Positions 9,586 to 18,215 are shown, counted from the first letter of the stretch. The stretch: DNA of 37,283 bases from Myxococcota bacterium (GCA_029975745.1 JARKOL010000110.1:1-37283), one strand, 5' to 3'. Numbers and translations: made by a program. Notes: generated from the letters alone by a model not told the origin.

Positions 9586-9612
9586 GACCCCGGCGACTCT
9601 CGGAGGTTCCCG

Positions 9613-11544
9613 GTGACGACGCTGCTGCGGCATGGATGGATGCTGCTTCCCCTCCTGGCGATCGCCTGCGGTGGCGGTGGGGGACCCGGTGGCATGGACA
9701 TCGTCTACGTCACCGACCAGGGGGTCGCGGACGTGGCGGACGAGGGGGGAATCCCCGACTCCGGCATTCGGGACACCGGCGGGCGGGACACCAATGTCCA
9801 GGGCCGCTGGTTCGAGATCATCCTGCTTCACGACACGGCGTCCTACCAGGACGTGTCGGCCGGCAGCACCTTCCGGATCAACGCGAAGGTCATCGACTAC
9901 GACAAGATGGCGCCCGCGGTCGGCGTGTTCGTCGAGTACGAGATCGCCGAGGTCACGGCCCTGCAGGGGAATCCCCTGGACGACGGCGACGGGATGCTGG
10001 CGGGCACCGAGATCCCCACCGACGGCAACGGCTTCGTCCAGAACGTCTTCCGGGCCAACAATCGGACGGACGTGATCTACCGCGTGGTGCTGTCGCTGCC
10101 CTACGAGAAGGCCGACGAAAAGGATCTGCTGATCCGCGTCCTGTCCGCGCCCTGCGGCTGCGCCACGGTCAAACTGTCCTACGACGGGGCGCTGGACCCG
10201 TCCGTGCTGCACGACATCGAGGTGTCGGTGCTTCCGGCGGACTTCGGCTGCGACAAGCTGTTCCCCGAGCGTCCCGTGCCGGACGCGGTGTTCCAGGAGC
10301 GGACCATCTCGAATCTGTACGGCCAGCAGTCCTTCGAGTGCCTGCCCTCGGACATGTACATGACGATGTTCGCCCGGGCGAAGGGCCCGAAGATCATGGT
10401 GGACGGCAAGCCGGTCGAGTGCGTCGTGGCCAGCGGCTGCAATGACGGCGTCTTCCTGCAACCCGAGGTCTGCAAGGAAGTCACCCTGAAGGTGTACCAG
10501 GCCAACCTGAACCCCGCCGGCCGGTACGACTGCGTCGATCACTTCAACTTCACGAACCTGGTCAAGCAGTGCGCGGGCGGCGACACGACGATCATGAACT
10601 GCGTGACCTCCGGCAGCAGCGGGGACCTGGGCAAGACGGTCTGCTGCGTGCTGGCCGAGATGATCAAGTTCTTCCAGACCCCGGGCTACACCATCATCGA
10701 GTCGATTGCCGACCTGGCCAAGATCTGGCTGGGCAGCCTGATCGTCGATACCGTCATCAACCTGTTCAAGGACGCGGTCGCGACGATCATCACGAACTGG
10801 CTGTTGAACAACTCGCCGGCTTGGGTCCAGGACTTCTTCACCGTCGGCGACGACATGCTGGGAGCGATCACGAACCTCGAGATGCTGTCCGATCTGGTGA
10901 TCGCCAAGCTGAACAACGACTACACCGTCCAGGGCACCCAGTACTGGACCGGCGTCGCGCTGTACTGGAAGTTCGGGTGCAAGCCCGGCGATCCGGGGTA
11001 CGAAACCTGCGGGCGCCACGAACTGAACATGAAGGACGTGAACGATCCGAACTTCCCGCTGGACATCCTGGAGGGCAAGTTCACCGCGATGGTGTCCAAC
11101 TGGAACCAGTTCGTGATCAACCAGCACGCGGTCAAGCTGAACTACGGCAAGCTGGTGCTTTACGTCATCAACGAGCTTGTCGTGGCGTCGATCACCGGCG
11201 GCCAGGCGCACAGCCTGAAGGAGGCCGCGCAGCTCTGGATCAACTGCAAGGCGATTGCCAGCGGGATCCTGGGGCAGATTGCGTCGTGGTTCGGGGGCAC
11301 GCGCCAGCAGATCGAGGACGTCTGCGTCGGCAGCGTCGATTTCCTGTTCGGGTTCGTGGACGTGTTCCTGGGGGCGCTGACGCTGGACACCGAGTTGTCG
11401 TTGTCCGGGACGGGAACCCTGATCGACGAGACGTGCGACCTGCGCGTCGATCGCATCATCAACGGGAAGTACCTTGGCTACGTGCAGGGCAACTCCTCGC
11501 AGGCGTCGATCACGGGAACGTTCCAGGCGGTCAAGCAGAAGTAG
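9613..11544 (+). CDS. Large lipoprotein of unknown function
   Basis: A 643-residue protein starting at GTG 9613, which has a GGAGG 6 nt upstream; the frame is open further upstream to 9568, but that ATG precedes the TATAAT element. The signal ends LLAIAC (Cys19), followed by a run of Gly and an acidic linker (GGGGGPGGMDIVYVTD) typical of surface or periplasmic lipoproteins in Myxococcota-like genomes. Residues about 60-190 look like a beta-sandwich (VGVFVEYEIAEV, GNGFVQNVFRANNRTDVIY), reminiscent of Ig-like or Invasin-type domains. The remainder is Cys-rich (GCDKLFPE, SGCNDGV, VCKEV), with hydrophobic helices around residues 370-420. The last 60 residues return to beta strands ending SQASITGTFQAVKQK. 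I recognise no enzyme family. It begins a plus-strand run with the next two genes. Confidence 0.85.
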   Translation: MTTLLRHGWMLLPLLAIACGGGGGPGGMDIVYVTDQGVADVADEGGIPDSGIRDTGGRDTNVQGRWFEIILLHDTASYQDVSAGSTFRINAKVIDYDKMAPAVGVFVEYEIAEVTALQGNPLDDGDGMLAGTEIPTDGNGFVQNVFRANNRTDVIYRVVLSLPYEKADEKDLLIRVLSAPCGCATVKLSYDGALDPSVLHDIEVSVLPADFGCDKLFPERPVPDAVFQERTISNLYGQQSFECLPSDMYMTMFARAKGPKIMVDGKPVECVVASGCNDGVFLQPEVCKEVTLKVYQANLNPAGRYDCVDHFNFTNLVKQCAGGDTTIMNCVTSGSSGDLGKTVCCVLAEMIKFFQTPGYTIIESIADLAKIWLGSLIVDTVINLFKDAVATIITNWLLNNSPAWVQDFFTVGDDMLGAITNLEMLSDLVIAKLNNDYTVQGTQYWTGVALYWKFGCKPGDPGYETCGRHELNMKDVNDPNFPLDILEGKFTAMVSNWNQFVINQHAVKLNYGKLVLYVINELVVASITGGQAHSLKEAAQLWINCKAIASGILGQIASWFGGTRQQIEDVCVGSVDFLFGFVDVFLGALTLDTELSLSGTGTLIDETCDLRVDRIINGKYLGYVQGNSSQASITGTFQAVKQK

Positions 11545-11580
11545 CCGGGCAGTGGCCTGGTGTTTCGGGACGGGACGTTG

Positions 11581-12132
11581 ATGGCATCGGATATCTCGCG
11601 GTTCCTGGGGGGCTTGGCCCTGGCGGCCCTCGTCACGGGGTGCAGTTTCTCCAACCAGATCATGCCGCTTCATGGCGAGGAGCCGGCGGCTCTGGCGCTG
11701 TCCGAAGGGCGCAGCGATTGGCTGGAGCAGACCGGGGCGACCCGCGCGCTGGGCCGCCTTCGGGCATCGTTGCGTGCCGGGGACATGGCCCAGGTGATCG
11801 ACCTGCTGGGACCGTCCTCGCGGGCGATCGTCCGGGCGCGGGCCGCCGATGCCGGGCGAACGCCCGAGGCGCTGCTGAAGTCCGGCGAGGTGCCGGGTCT
11901 GGGGCTGCGTGACGTGTCGAATCCGCTGCGGACGCTGGCATCCGACGGGGCGTTCGCGGTTCGCGAAACGGGGGCGTTCGATCCGACGCGACGCGAGGTG
12001 CGCCTGGTCGTCCAGGTCGGAGAGTCCCCCGAATTCCAGGTTCCCGCGGTGTTCGTCGATGACGCGTGGCGGCTGGAACTGGTGGGCCGAATCGCGGTCG
12101 GGAACGGGGCCGAGGCCGCCGGGGGAGAATGA
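11581..12132 (+). CDS. Small lipoprotein of unknown function
   Basis: A 183-residue protein starting MASDISRFLGGLALAALVTG with lipobox LVTGC. A GTG at 11560 would add seven residues. Residues about 60-150 suggest a nuclear-transport-factor-2-like or DUF4878-type fold: a helix with ALGRLRASLRAGDMAQVIDLL, then FAVRETGAFDPTRREVRLVVQVG and a closing strand WRLELVGRI. That assignment is weak. It sits 36 bp after the large lipoprotein gene and 4 bp before the PPC-domain gene, so the three are probably co-transcribed. No function can be assigned. Confidence 0.8.
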   Translation: MASDISRFLGGLALAALVTGCSFSNQIMPLHGEEPAALALSEGRSDWLEQTGATRALGRLRASLRAGDMAQVIDLLGPSSRAIVRARAADAGRTPEALLKSGEVPGLGLRDVSNPLRTLASDGAFAVRETGAFDPTRREVRLVVQVGESPEFQVPAVFVDDAWRLELVGRIAVGNGAEAAGGE

Positions 12133-12136
12133 ACCG

Positions 12137-12895
12137 ATGCTGGTGTCACAGTTCCAGGAGGCGCGCCGGTTCATGGGGCGCCTGGACGCGGGGCAGGATC
12201 TTGCCGCCGCGCTCCTGACCATCTGCAAGGACAACGGGGTCCGGTCCGGATGGATCCAGGCGGCGGCCCTGGTTCGGAACGCCGTGGTGCAGGCGCCTCG
12301 TGCCGATGGGACGGGGCTGCGGGACGCGGGCGTGGTGCCGGGGGTCCTGGTCTTTCCCCACATGCAGGGCAACGTTTCCCTGCGGCGCGATGCGATCGAC
12401 GTGCGTCTGTACGCGGCCGGTTTCGGCGCGGACGGCGAGGGGACCGTCACCGGGTTGCTGCGGGGCGGCGAGGTCGTTTCGTGCGAGTTCTTCCTGGTCG
12501 CATGCGACGACGTTTCGCTGGTGCGCGATGGCGACGACGGGGACTTCGCGCCCTGGGTCCAGTTGCAGACGGCCGTCGAGGCGCGCCCCCGGCCCGTGAT
12601 GAGCGTGCCGCTGGAGGGCCCGATGGCCCGGCCCACGCCGCCGCCGCCCCATGCGTTGATGGACGAGGACGAGTCGTCCGAGCTGAACATCCTCGAGATG
12701 GCGGTCGGGGACTACGTCGATCATCCGCGCTTCGGCGTCTGCAAGATCGTCCACGCCCCGGTGGACGAGCGCGTGTCGATTCGCCTGCCGACCGGCAAGC
12801 ACGTCGATCTGCACCTGGGCGTGATGCGCGTCCACGGTGCCAAGCAGGTCGGCGGTCGAAAGATCTTCCAGATCGAGATGAAGAAGCGCGGGTAG
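12137..12895 (+). CDS. PPC (DUF296) domain protein with a CarD-like C-terminal tail
   Basis: This 252-residue protein starts at ATG 12137, 4 nt after the preceding stop and 9 nt after GGGGGAG. Residues about 1-140 form a PPC/DUF296 domain: GQDLAAALLTICKDNGVRSG, VLVFPHMQGNVSL, and GTVTGLLRGGEVVSCEFFLV. In bacteria this domain is usually a small stand-alone trimeric protein of unclear role; in plants it is fused to AT-hooks. A Pro-rich linker (about 150-185) leads to a second domain, VGDYVDHPRFGVCKIVHAP, which resembles the RNA-polymerase-binding Tudor-like module of CarD/TRCF (typically GDYVVHPKFGVGRI). The tail ends in basic residues (MKKRG). A DNA- or transcription-related role is inference from the fusion. 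Confidence 0.85.
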   Translation: MLVSQFQEARRFMGRLDAGQDLAAALLTICKDNGVRSGWIQAAALVRNAVVQAPRADGTGLRDAGVVPGVLVFPHMQGNVSLRRDAIDVRLYAAGFGADGEGTVTGLLRGGEVVSCEFFLVACDDVSLVRDGDDGDFAPWVQLQTAVEARPRPVMSVPLEGPMARPTPPPPHALMDEDESSELNILEMAVGDYVDHPRFGVCKIVHAPVDERVSIRLPTGKHVDLHLGVMRVHGAKQVGGRKIFQIEMKKRG

Positions 12896-12935
12896 CGCTT
12901 GCGGGTTCCCCTGCCGGACTCGGGACGGAGCGGGA

Positions 12936-14327
12936 CTAGGCCTTCCTGCGCGGCCGGCGGGCGGCGTAGTCCGCGACGTGCGTCTGGGGCACGCGCGACA
13001 ATGCCAGCGCGCCGTCGGGCACGTCCCGGGTGACCGTCGTTCCCGCGCCGATGTAGGCGTTGCGCCCCACGCGAACCGGGGCGACCAGTTGCGTGTCCGA
13101 TCCGATGAAGGCGCCGTCCTCGATCACGGTGGGCAGCTTGTTGACGCCGTCGTAGTTGCAGGTGATCGTGCCGGCGCCGATGTTGACGCCCTGCCCGATC
13201 GTGCAGTCGCCCAGGTACGTCAGGTGGTTCGCCTTGGACCCGGGTCCCAGCGTCGCCTTCTTCATCTCGACGAAATTGCCGACGTGGGCGGCCGGTCCCA
13301 CGTCCGATCCGGGACGCAGGTGGGCGAACGGGCCCAGCACGGCGCCGTCCTGGACCCGGGCGTCGGTCAGAATGCAGTAGGGCTTGATCGTGACCCCGTC
13401 GCCGACCTGAACGTTCGTCAGGATGCAGCCCCGCGCGATGGCGCAGCGGCTTCCGATCCGGGTGGAGCCGTGCAGTTCGACATCGGGGCCGATCTCGGTG
13501 TCGGCGCCGACCGTGCATCCGGTGTCGATCACGACCGTTTCGGGCAGGCGGACCGTCGCGCCGTCCGCCATGACGGCGCGGGCATTGCGCCGCAGCATCG
13601 CGGCATCGACCGCGGCCAGCTCGATGCGGTCGTTGACCTGGGCGGCCTCGTCGGGATCGGCCAGCACGTGAACGCCCACGATGTGGCCGTCCTGGGCGCG
13701 CATCCGGACCACGTCCGTGAAATAGAACTCGTGGACCCGGTTGGCGTCATCGACGGCCGCCAGGTCCGAAAACAGCGTGCGCGTCCTGGCCAGGTACAGG
13801 CCGACGTTGACCTCGCGGATCGCCAGCTCGTCGGGGGATGCGTCGCGGCGCTCGACGATGCGTTGCACCTGTCCCGATGCGTCGCGAACGATGCGCCCGA
13901 AGCCGCCCGGGTCCGGTACGACGGACGTGACCAGGGCGAAGGTGCCGCCCGAGGCGTCGAACGCCCGCCGAAGGGACGCGATCGTGTCCGCCGTCAGCAG
14001 GGGCAGGTCCCCGTTCATCAGCAGCACGTTCGGGGTGTCTTCCACGACGTGGGCGGCACAGCGGGTCGCGTGGGCGGTTCCCAACTGTTCCTCCTGGGTC
14101 ACGAACGTGATGTCCGCTTCGGGGAACAGGGCCTGGACCCGCTGGCGCACGGCATCCGCCTGGTACCCCACGACCAGGGCGATGCGCGGGATGCCGGCCG
14201 CGAGGGCCGCGCGGATGGGGTAGGCGACCAGCGGCAGGCCGGCAACCTCGAACAGGGCCTTGGGGCGGACCGACTTCATCCGGGTGCCCAGGCCGGCGGA
14301 AAGGATCACGGCGATCGTGTCGTTCAT
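12936..14327 (-). CDS. glmU: Bifunctional GlmU: N-acetylglucosamine-1-P uridyltransferase / glucosamine-1-P acetyltransferase
   Basis: A 463-residue enzyme making UDP-N-acetylglucosamine for peptidoglycan and lipopolysaccharide. The N-terminal pyrophosphorylase half has the nucleotide-binding loop LSAGLGTRMKSVRPKAL and QEEQLGTAHAT, with MNGDLPLL carrying the metal-binding Asp. The C-terminal half is a left-handed beta-helix of hexapeptide repeats (IGPDVELHGSTRIGSRCAIA) with NFVEMKKATLGPGSKANHL and GAGTITCNYDGVNK, which carry the acetyltransferase residues. Start ATG 14327 is preceded by GGAGG at 8 nt; the frame is open further upstream to 14567, but that region overlaps the divergent gene and its promoter. 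Length is normal. It converges with the PPC-domain gene with a 40 bp gap. Confidence 0.97.
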   Translation of the reverse strand: MNDTIAVILSAGLGTRMKSVRPKALFEVAGLPLVAYPIRAALAAGIPRIALVVGYQADAVRQRVQALFPEADITFVTQEEQLGTAHATRCAAHVVEDTPNVLLMNGDLPLLTADTIASLRRAFDASGGTFALVTSVVPDPGGFGRIVRDASGQVQRIVERRDASPDELAIREVNVGLYLARTRTLFSDLAAVDDANRVHEFYFTDVVRMRAQDGHIVGVHVLADPDEAAQVNDRIELAAVDAAMLRRNARAVMADGATVRLPETVVIDTGCTVGADTEIGPDVELHGSTRIGSRCAIARGCILTNVQVGDGVTIKPYCILTDARVQDGAVLGPFAHLRPGSDVGPAAHVGNFVEMKKATLGPGSKANHLTYLGDCTIGQGVNIGAGTITCNYDGVNKLPTVIEDGAFIGSDTQLVAPVRVGRNAYIGAGTTVTRDVPDGALALSRVPQTHVADYAARRPRRKA

Positions 14328-14348
14328 GGGTTCGACCTCCGGGGCGCG

Positions 14349-14354
14349 ATTGTA
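14349..14354 (-). promoter_or_regulatory. -10 element TACAAT of glmU
   Basis: TACAAT on the minus strand, 21 bp upstream of the glmU start, is five of six to consensus. A matching -35 is not clear. Confidence 0.4.
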
Positions 14355-14402
14355 CCGCGACCGCGTCCAGAAAATTGGTGGTCGTCGTGGTTTTCTGCGA
14401 TG

Positions 14403-14408
14403 TATGAT
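14403..14408 (+). promoter_or_regulatory. -10-like TATGAT upstream of the CoA-transferase gene
   Basis: TATGAT lies 46 bp before the ATG at 14455, preceded by an AT-rich patch (AAAATTGGTGG). No good -35 at standard spacing, so this is tentative. Confidence 0.35.
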
Positions 14409-14454
14409 CCCCGGCGATCGCACGGGGCGGACACCCAACCTCCAGGAGGATTCG

Positions 14455-16155
14455 ATGGCATTGTTCAGCAAGATCGCGGCGTACGGGCGGATCATCCGGT
14501 GGAAGATCGGCGAGAAGAAGCGGGACATCGATTTCAGGCCGGCGGGTGCCCGGAATCCCAAGTTCATGTCGGCGCGTCAGGCCGTGGGGCTGATCCCGGA
14601 CGGGGCGGTCTGCATGTCGTCCGGCATGGCGTCGAACATGCGACCGACGATCCTGTACTTCGCGGTGCGCGACGTGTTCGAGGCGACCGGACATCCCAAG
14701 GGGATCACGTGGATTTCGGCCGGAGGCATGGGGGGGCGCGGTCGTGTCGCGGGCACCGTCGAGGAGGTCGGCCAGAAGGGCTTGTGCAATCGTTTCATCA
14801 GCGGTCATCTGGAAACGGCTCGGTCCATGCTGAAGGGCGGCGAGGAAGGACACATCGAGCTGCACACGCTTCCCCAGGGCATCGTGACGCTGTTGGCCCA
14901 GGCCCAGGGGCAGGGAATCGACAGCCTGACCAGTCCGGTCGGCATCGGCACGTTCATCGATCCGCGGGTGGGGAAGGGCAGCCCGATCACGCCCGACGCC
15001 AAGGACAACTTCGTGACGGTCGATGGGGACGAACTGCGCTACCGGCTGCCCCCCATCACGGCCGCCTGCGTCATGGCCACCGAGGCCGACGAGGACGGCA
15101 ACATCTACATGCGCGAGTCGTCGCTGTACACCGAGGTGAAGGAAGCCTGCCTGGCGGCCAAGGCCAACGGGGGGATCACGATCATCGCGGTGGCGAAGAT
15201 CATCCCGAAGTCGCCGGCCGAGATCTTCCTGCCGGCGGACAAGGTCGATGCGATCGTCGTGTGTCCGCGGAACGAGCAGACGCTGACGGTCCCGCAGTTG
15301 GAGCGCTGGGACATGTTCCTGCCCGGCGCGAAGGTCGATGTCGCGAAGGCCCTGGCCCAACTGAAGCCCATCAACGACATCATCAAGCTGGACCCCGTGC
15401 GCGGCCCGATCGAGACGGCGATGGCCCGCTCGGCGGCGGCGGTGTTCGCCCGCCTGGGCCATCCGGGCTGCCACGTGATCAACGGCTACGGCCTGCCCCA
15501 GGAGGTCGGGCGGCTGGTGATGGAGGGGGGCCTGGCGCGCGACGTGAACTTCCTGATCGAGACCGGCGCCTACGGCGGCATTCCGGCGCCGGGCCTGTTC
15601 TTCGGAACGGCGATCAATCCCGAGCGGCTGATCACTTCGGCCGAGATGTTCACCTTCTGCCGCGACAACCTGGATGTGACGGTGCTGGGGATGCTCCAGG
15701 CGGACAGCCTGGGCAACGTCAACGTGTCCAAGAAGAGCAGCCGGATTCGCGACTACGTGGGGCCGGGCGGGTTCATCGACCTGGTCACCGCGGCGAAGAA
15801 CATCGTGTTCATCGGCAACTTCCAGGCGCGGGCGAAGCTGGCGATCGAGGGCGGCAAGATGCGCGTGATCGAGCCGGGCATCCCGAAGTTCGTCGATCAT
15901 GTGGACGAGATCACGTTCTACGGGCCGGCGGCCGTCGCCCGGGGACAGCACGTCTACTATGCGACGCCGCTGGGGCTCTTCCAGTTGACGTCGCGCGGGC
16001 TGACGCTGATCGAGGTCATGCCCGGGGTCGATGTGCGGAGGGACATCCTGGACCAGTCCCAGGCGAAGATCGTCCTGCCCGAGGACGGCAAGGTCGCGGT
16101 CGCGCCGGAATCGTACCTGACCGGCAGCGGCTTCCGGCTGGCCTGGAAGGTCTGA
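14455..16155 (+). CDS. Family I CoA-transferase (propionate/acyl-CoA:acetate type)
   Basis: A 566-residue fused alpha-beta CoA-transferase of the propionate CoA-transferase/YdiF class, which moves CoA between an acyl-CoA and a free acid through a glutamyl-CoA intermediate. The N-terminal half contains VCMSSGMASNMRPTILYF and TSPVGIGTFIDPRVGKGS. The expected nucleophile is Glu369 in LIETGAYGGIPAPG, aligning with VESGPIGG in the clostridial enzyme. AGGAGG lies 5 nt before the ATG. About 60 residues of N-terminal sequence precede the recognisable fold, which makes it longer than YdiF. It is divergent from glmU. It could release CoA from the acyl-CoA made in the BMC, but it is 5 kb away in a different transcript, so the link is inference. 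Confidence 0.9.
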   Translation: MALFSKIAAYGRIIRWKIGEKKRDIDFRPAGARNPKFMSARQAVGLIPDGAVCMSSGMASNMRPTILYFAVRDVFEATGHPKGITWISAGGMGGRGRVAGTVEEVGQKGLCNRFISGHLETARSMLKGGEEGHIELHTLPQGIVTLLAQAQGQGIDSLTSPVGIGTFIDPRVGKGSPITPDAKDNFVTVDGDELRYRLPPITAACVMATEADEDGNIYMRESSLYTEVKEACLAAKANGGITIIAVAKIIPKSPAEIFLPADKVDAIVVCPRNEQTLTVPQLERWDMFLPGAKVDVAKALAQLKPINDIIKLDPVRGPIETAMARSAAAVFARLGHPGCHVINGYGLPQEVGRLVMEGGLARDVNFLIETGAYGGIPAPGLFFGTAINPERLITSAEMFTFCRDNLDVTVLGMLQADSLGNVNVSKKSSRIRDYVGPGGFIDLVTAAKNIVFIGNFQARAKLAIEGGKMRVIEPGIPKFVDHVDEITFYGPAAVARGQHVYYATPLGLFQLTSRGLTLIEVMPGVDVRRDILDQSQAKIVLPEDGKVAVAPESYLTGSGFRLAWKV

Positions 16156-16184
16156 TCGGGCGGGTCGGATCGGAGGTTCCCCCC

Positions 16185-16952
16185 ATGACCCTCGTCACCT
16201 GGAACGTGAACTCGGTGCGCGCGCGCGAGGCGCGGCTCCTGGCGTGGCTGGAGCGGCACCTGCCCGACGTGGTCTGCCTGCAGGACCTCAAGGGCGTCGA
16301 GGCCACGTTCCCGCTGGCGGCGGTACAGGCGCTGGGCTACCACGCGGTGGTCCACGGCCAACCGACCTACAACGGCGTGGCGATCCTGTCGCGGACCCCG
16401 CTGGTCGAGGTGGCGCGCGGCATGGACGACGGCATCGACGACCCACAGGCGCGCCTGGTGGCCGCCGACATCGACGGCATCCGGGTGGTCTGCGTGTACG
16501 TCCCCAACGGGGCCGAGGTGGGGACCGAGAAGTACGAGTACAAGCTGGCCTGGCTGCGCCGCCTTCGCGACTGGCTGGGGCGCACGGCGCGGCCGGACCT
16601 TCCTCTGGTCGTCTGCGGCGATTTCAACATCGTGCCGACGGACCTGGACGCGCACGATGCCGAGGCCTGGCGGGGCTCCGTGCTGCTGAACGACGTGGTG
16701 CGTGGTCGCCTGGCCGACCTGCAGGACTGGGGGTTGAGCGACGTGTTCGCGCGCCGGCATCCCGAGGGGCGCCTGTACACCTGGTGGGACTATCGGAATC
16801 TGGCGTTCCCGACCAACGCCGGCCTGAGGATCGACCTGCTGCTGGCCACGCGGCCGGTGGCGGACCGCTGCGTCGATGCCTGGGTCGATCGGGACCAGCG
16901 CAAGGGCGAAAAGCCGTCCGACCACGCGCCGGTGTGGATCCGGCTGGACTGA
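16185..16952 (+). CDS. xthA: Exodeoxyribonuclease III (AP endonuclease)
   Basis: A 255-residue EEP-fold nuclease that cleaves DNA at abasic sites and trims 3' ends in base-excision repair. Motifs in order: TWNVNSVRAR (Asn7), CLQDLK, VYVPNG (Tyr of the active site), CGDFNIVPTDLD (Asp and Asn), RIDLLLA and SDHAPVW (catalytic Asp-His). The metal-binding Glu34 of E. coli ExoIII is Asp34 here, a conservative change. It follows the CoA-transferase by 29 bp with its own GGAGG, so co-transcription is likely. Neighbouring peroxiredoxin and rubrerythrin genes fit a role in oxidative damage repair. Confidence 0.95.
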   Translation: MTLVTWNVNSVRAREARLLAWLERHLPDVVCLQDLKGVEATFPLAAVQALGYHAVVHGQPTYNGVAILSRTPLVEVARGMDDGIDDPQARLVAADIDGIRVVCVYVPNGAEVGTEKYEYKLAWLRRLRDWLGRTARPDLPLVVCGDFNIVPTDLDAHDAEAWRGSVLLNDVVRGRLADLQDWGLSDVFARRHPEGRLYTWWDYRNLAFPTNAGLRIDLLLATRPVADRCVDAWVDRDQRKGEKPSDHAPVWIRLD

Positions 16953-16961
16953 TCCGCGGTC

Positions 16962-16990
16962 TTGACGTCGGACGAACCGGCCCCACATTG
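16962..16990 (+). promoter_or_regulatory. Possible sigma-70 promoter of the peroxiredoxin gene
   Basis: TTGACG (16962-16967) and ACATTG (16985-16990) are separated by 17 nt, 48 bp before the start at 17039. The -35 is good, the -10 poor. Confidence 0.4.
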
Positions 16991-17038
16991 TCCCTGCCGC
17001 CGCGTGCGGCGACCCGGCACCCCAACAGGATGGACATC

Positions 17039-17521
17039 ATGGCAGAAGCCAACAATCCGCTCGTGGAAGGCATGGCGGCACCGGATTTCACCGTCCCGTC
17101 CACCGAAGGCGACGTCTCGCTGTCGGCGCTGCGTGGCCGGACCGTCGTTCTGTATTTCTATCCGAAGGCCGATACCCCCGGCTGCACTCGCGAGGCGTGC
17201 GCGTTCCGGGACCTGAAGGCCGAGATGGCGGCGCTGGGCGCGGTCGTGCTGGGCATCAGCAAGGACAAGCCCGCGGCGCTGGAGAAGTTTCGGGCCAAGT
17301 ACGGATTGAACTTCCCGCTGCTTTCGGATGCGGATCTGTCGGTTCACGAGGCGTACGGGGCGTGGGCGCCCAAGACCCTGTACGGGAGGACGGCGCTGGG
17401 CGTGGTTCGCTCGACCTTCGTGATCGATCGCGAGGGCGTGGTGCGCAAGGCCTGGCGCAAGGTCAAGGTCGATGGCCATGACGCGCAGGTACTGGCGGTC
17501 GTTCGGGGGCTGGCGGGCTAG
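17039..17521 (+). CDS. bcp: Peroxiredoxin of the PrxQ/BCP class
   Basis: A 160-residue thioredoxin-fold peroxidase reducing hydrogen peroxide and organic peroxides at the expense of thioredoxin. The motif TPGCTREACAF gives the peroxidatic Cys and, five residues later, the resolving Cys typical of the alpha-helix-located C-x4-C subtype. The C-terminus has the family's STFVIDREGVVRKAWRKVKVDGH. Start ATG 17039 (MAEANNPL) is chosen; ATG 17030 would add three residues but overlaps the AGGA ribosome binding site. It converges with rubrerythrin with only 9 bp between the stops, pairing two peroxide-removing proteins. Confidence 0.95.
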   Translation: MAEANNPLVEGMAAPDFTVPSTEGDVSLSALRGRTVVLYFYPKADTPGCTREACAFRDLKAEMAALGAVVLGISKDKPAALEKFRAKYGLNFPLLSDADLSVHEAYGAWAPKTLYGRTALGVVRSTFVIDREGVVRKAWRKVKVDGHDAQVLAVVRGLAG

Positions 17522-17530
17522 GCGTGGGGA

Positions 17531-18034
17531 CTACTCGACCTCGCGGAACTTCGACCACGGGGCGTTGCAGACCGGGCACTTGTCGATCTCGCCGCCGACG
17601 TGGGTGTAGCCGCAGACCAGGCAGGTGTAGGCCTTGAACGTGTCGATGTCCTTGCCGTTGCGGACGGTCTCCAGCGCCTTGCCGTACAGATCGACGTGGA
17701 TCTTTTCGGCCTCGTAGGCCCCCTTGAATGCGTACTGGGCGGAGATTTCCTGGTCGGCCTGTGCCTGGGCAATCATCGGCGGGTACATTTCATCGACTTC
17801 GTAGACCTCGCCGCCCAGCGCGTCCTGCAGGTTCTGGGCCGTGTCGCGGACCATGCCCAGCGCCCGCCAGTGCCGCAGCGCGTGGATGGTCTCGGCGTCG
17901 GCGGCCGCCCGGAAGAGCTTGGCGACGTTCGGGAACCCGTCGGCCTGCGCCTTTTCCGCATAGGCCAGGTACTTGCGATTGGCCTGGCTCTCGCCAGCGA
18001 ACGCGATCTTCAGGTTGTCCGTGGTCTTGCTCAT
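17531..18034 (-). CDS. Rubrerythrin
   Basis: A 167-residue non-haem iron peroxidase of anaerobes and microaerophiles that reduces hydrogen peroxide to water. The four-helix diiron domain shows its ligands in AFAGESQANRKYL, DAETIHALRHW (ExxH), EVDEMYP and YEAEKIHVDLY (ExxH). The C-terminal rubredoxin-like domain has CLVCGYTHVGGEIDKCPVC with both CxxC pairs. Length is slightly short of the common 190 residues but complete. The electron donor is not encoded nearby. It is transcribed alone, towards the peroxiredoxin gene. Confidence 0.97.
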   Translation of the reverse strand: MSKTTDNLKIAFAGESQANRKYLAYAEKAQADGFPNVAKLFRAAADAETIHALRHWRALGMVRDTAQNLQDALGGEVYEVDEMYPPMIAQAQADQEISAQYAFKGAYEAEKIHVDLYGKALETVRNGKDIDTFKAYTCLVCGYTHVGGEIDKCPVCNAPWSKFREVE

Positions 18035-18187
18035 GAGTGCCCCAGCTAAGAAAGAGACGCCAGGGAAGTAGCCCAGGTGTCCGGGATTGTCAATCCAGCC
18101 GGCCGCAACGCGGCATTCGTGCCTGGGAAACGGGCGTTCGCGCGGCGTCGGATCGCCGCGGGGGCCGGAAGGGTGCCGCCGTGACTC

Positions 18188-18215
18188 TTGACAGCACGCG
18201 TCGCCTTGATAGAAT
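18188..18215 (+). promoter_or_regulatory. Sigma-70 promoter of tRNA-Val
   Basis: A perfect TTGACA (18188-18193) and TAGAAT (18210-18215) are separated by 16 nt, 20 bp before the mature tRNA 5' end. Confidence 0.75.

Noticed and set aside
14328-14567. N-terminal extension of GlmU
   Set aside because: It would overlap the divergent CoA-transferase gene and its promoter. GlmU proteins begin at the nucleotide-binding loop, and ATG 14327 has a good ribosome binding site.
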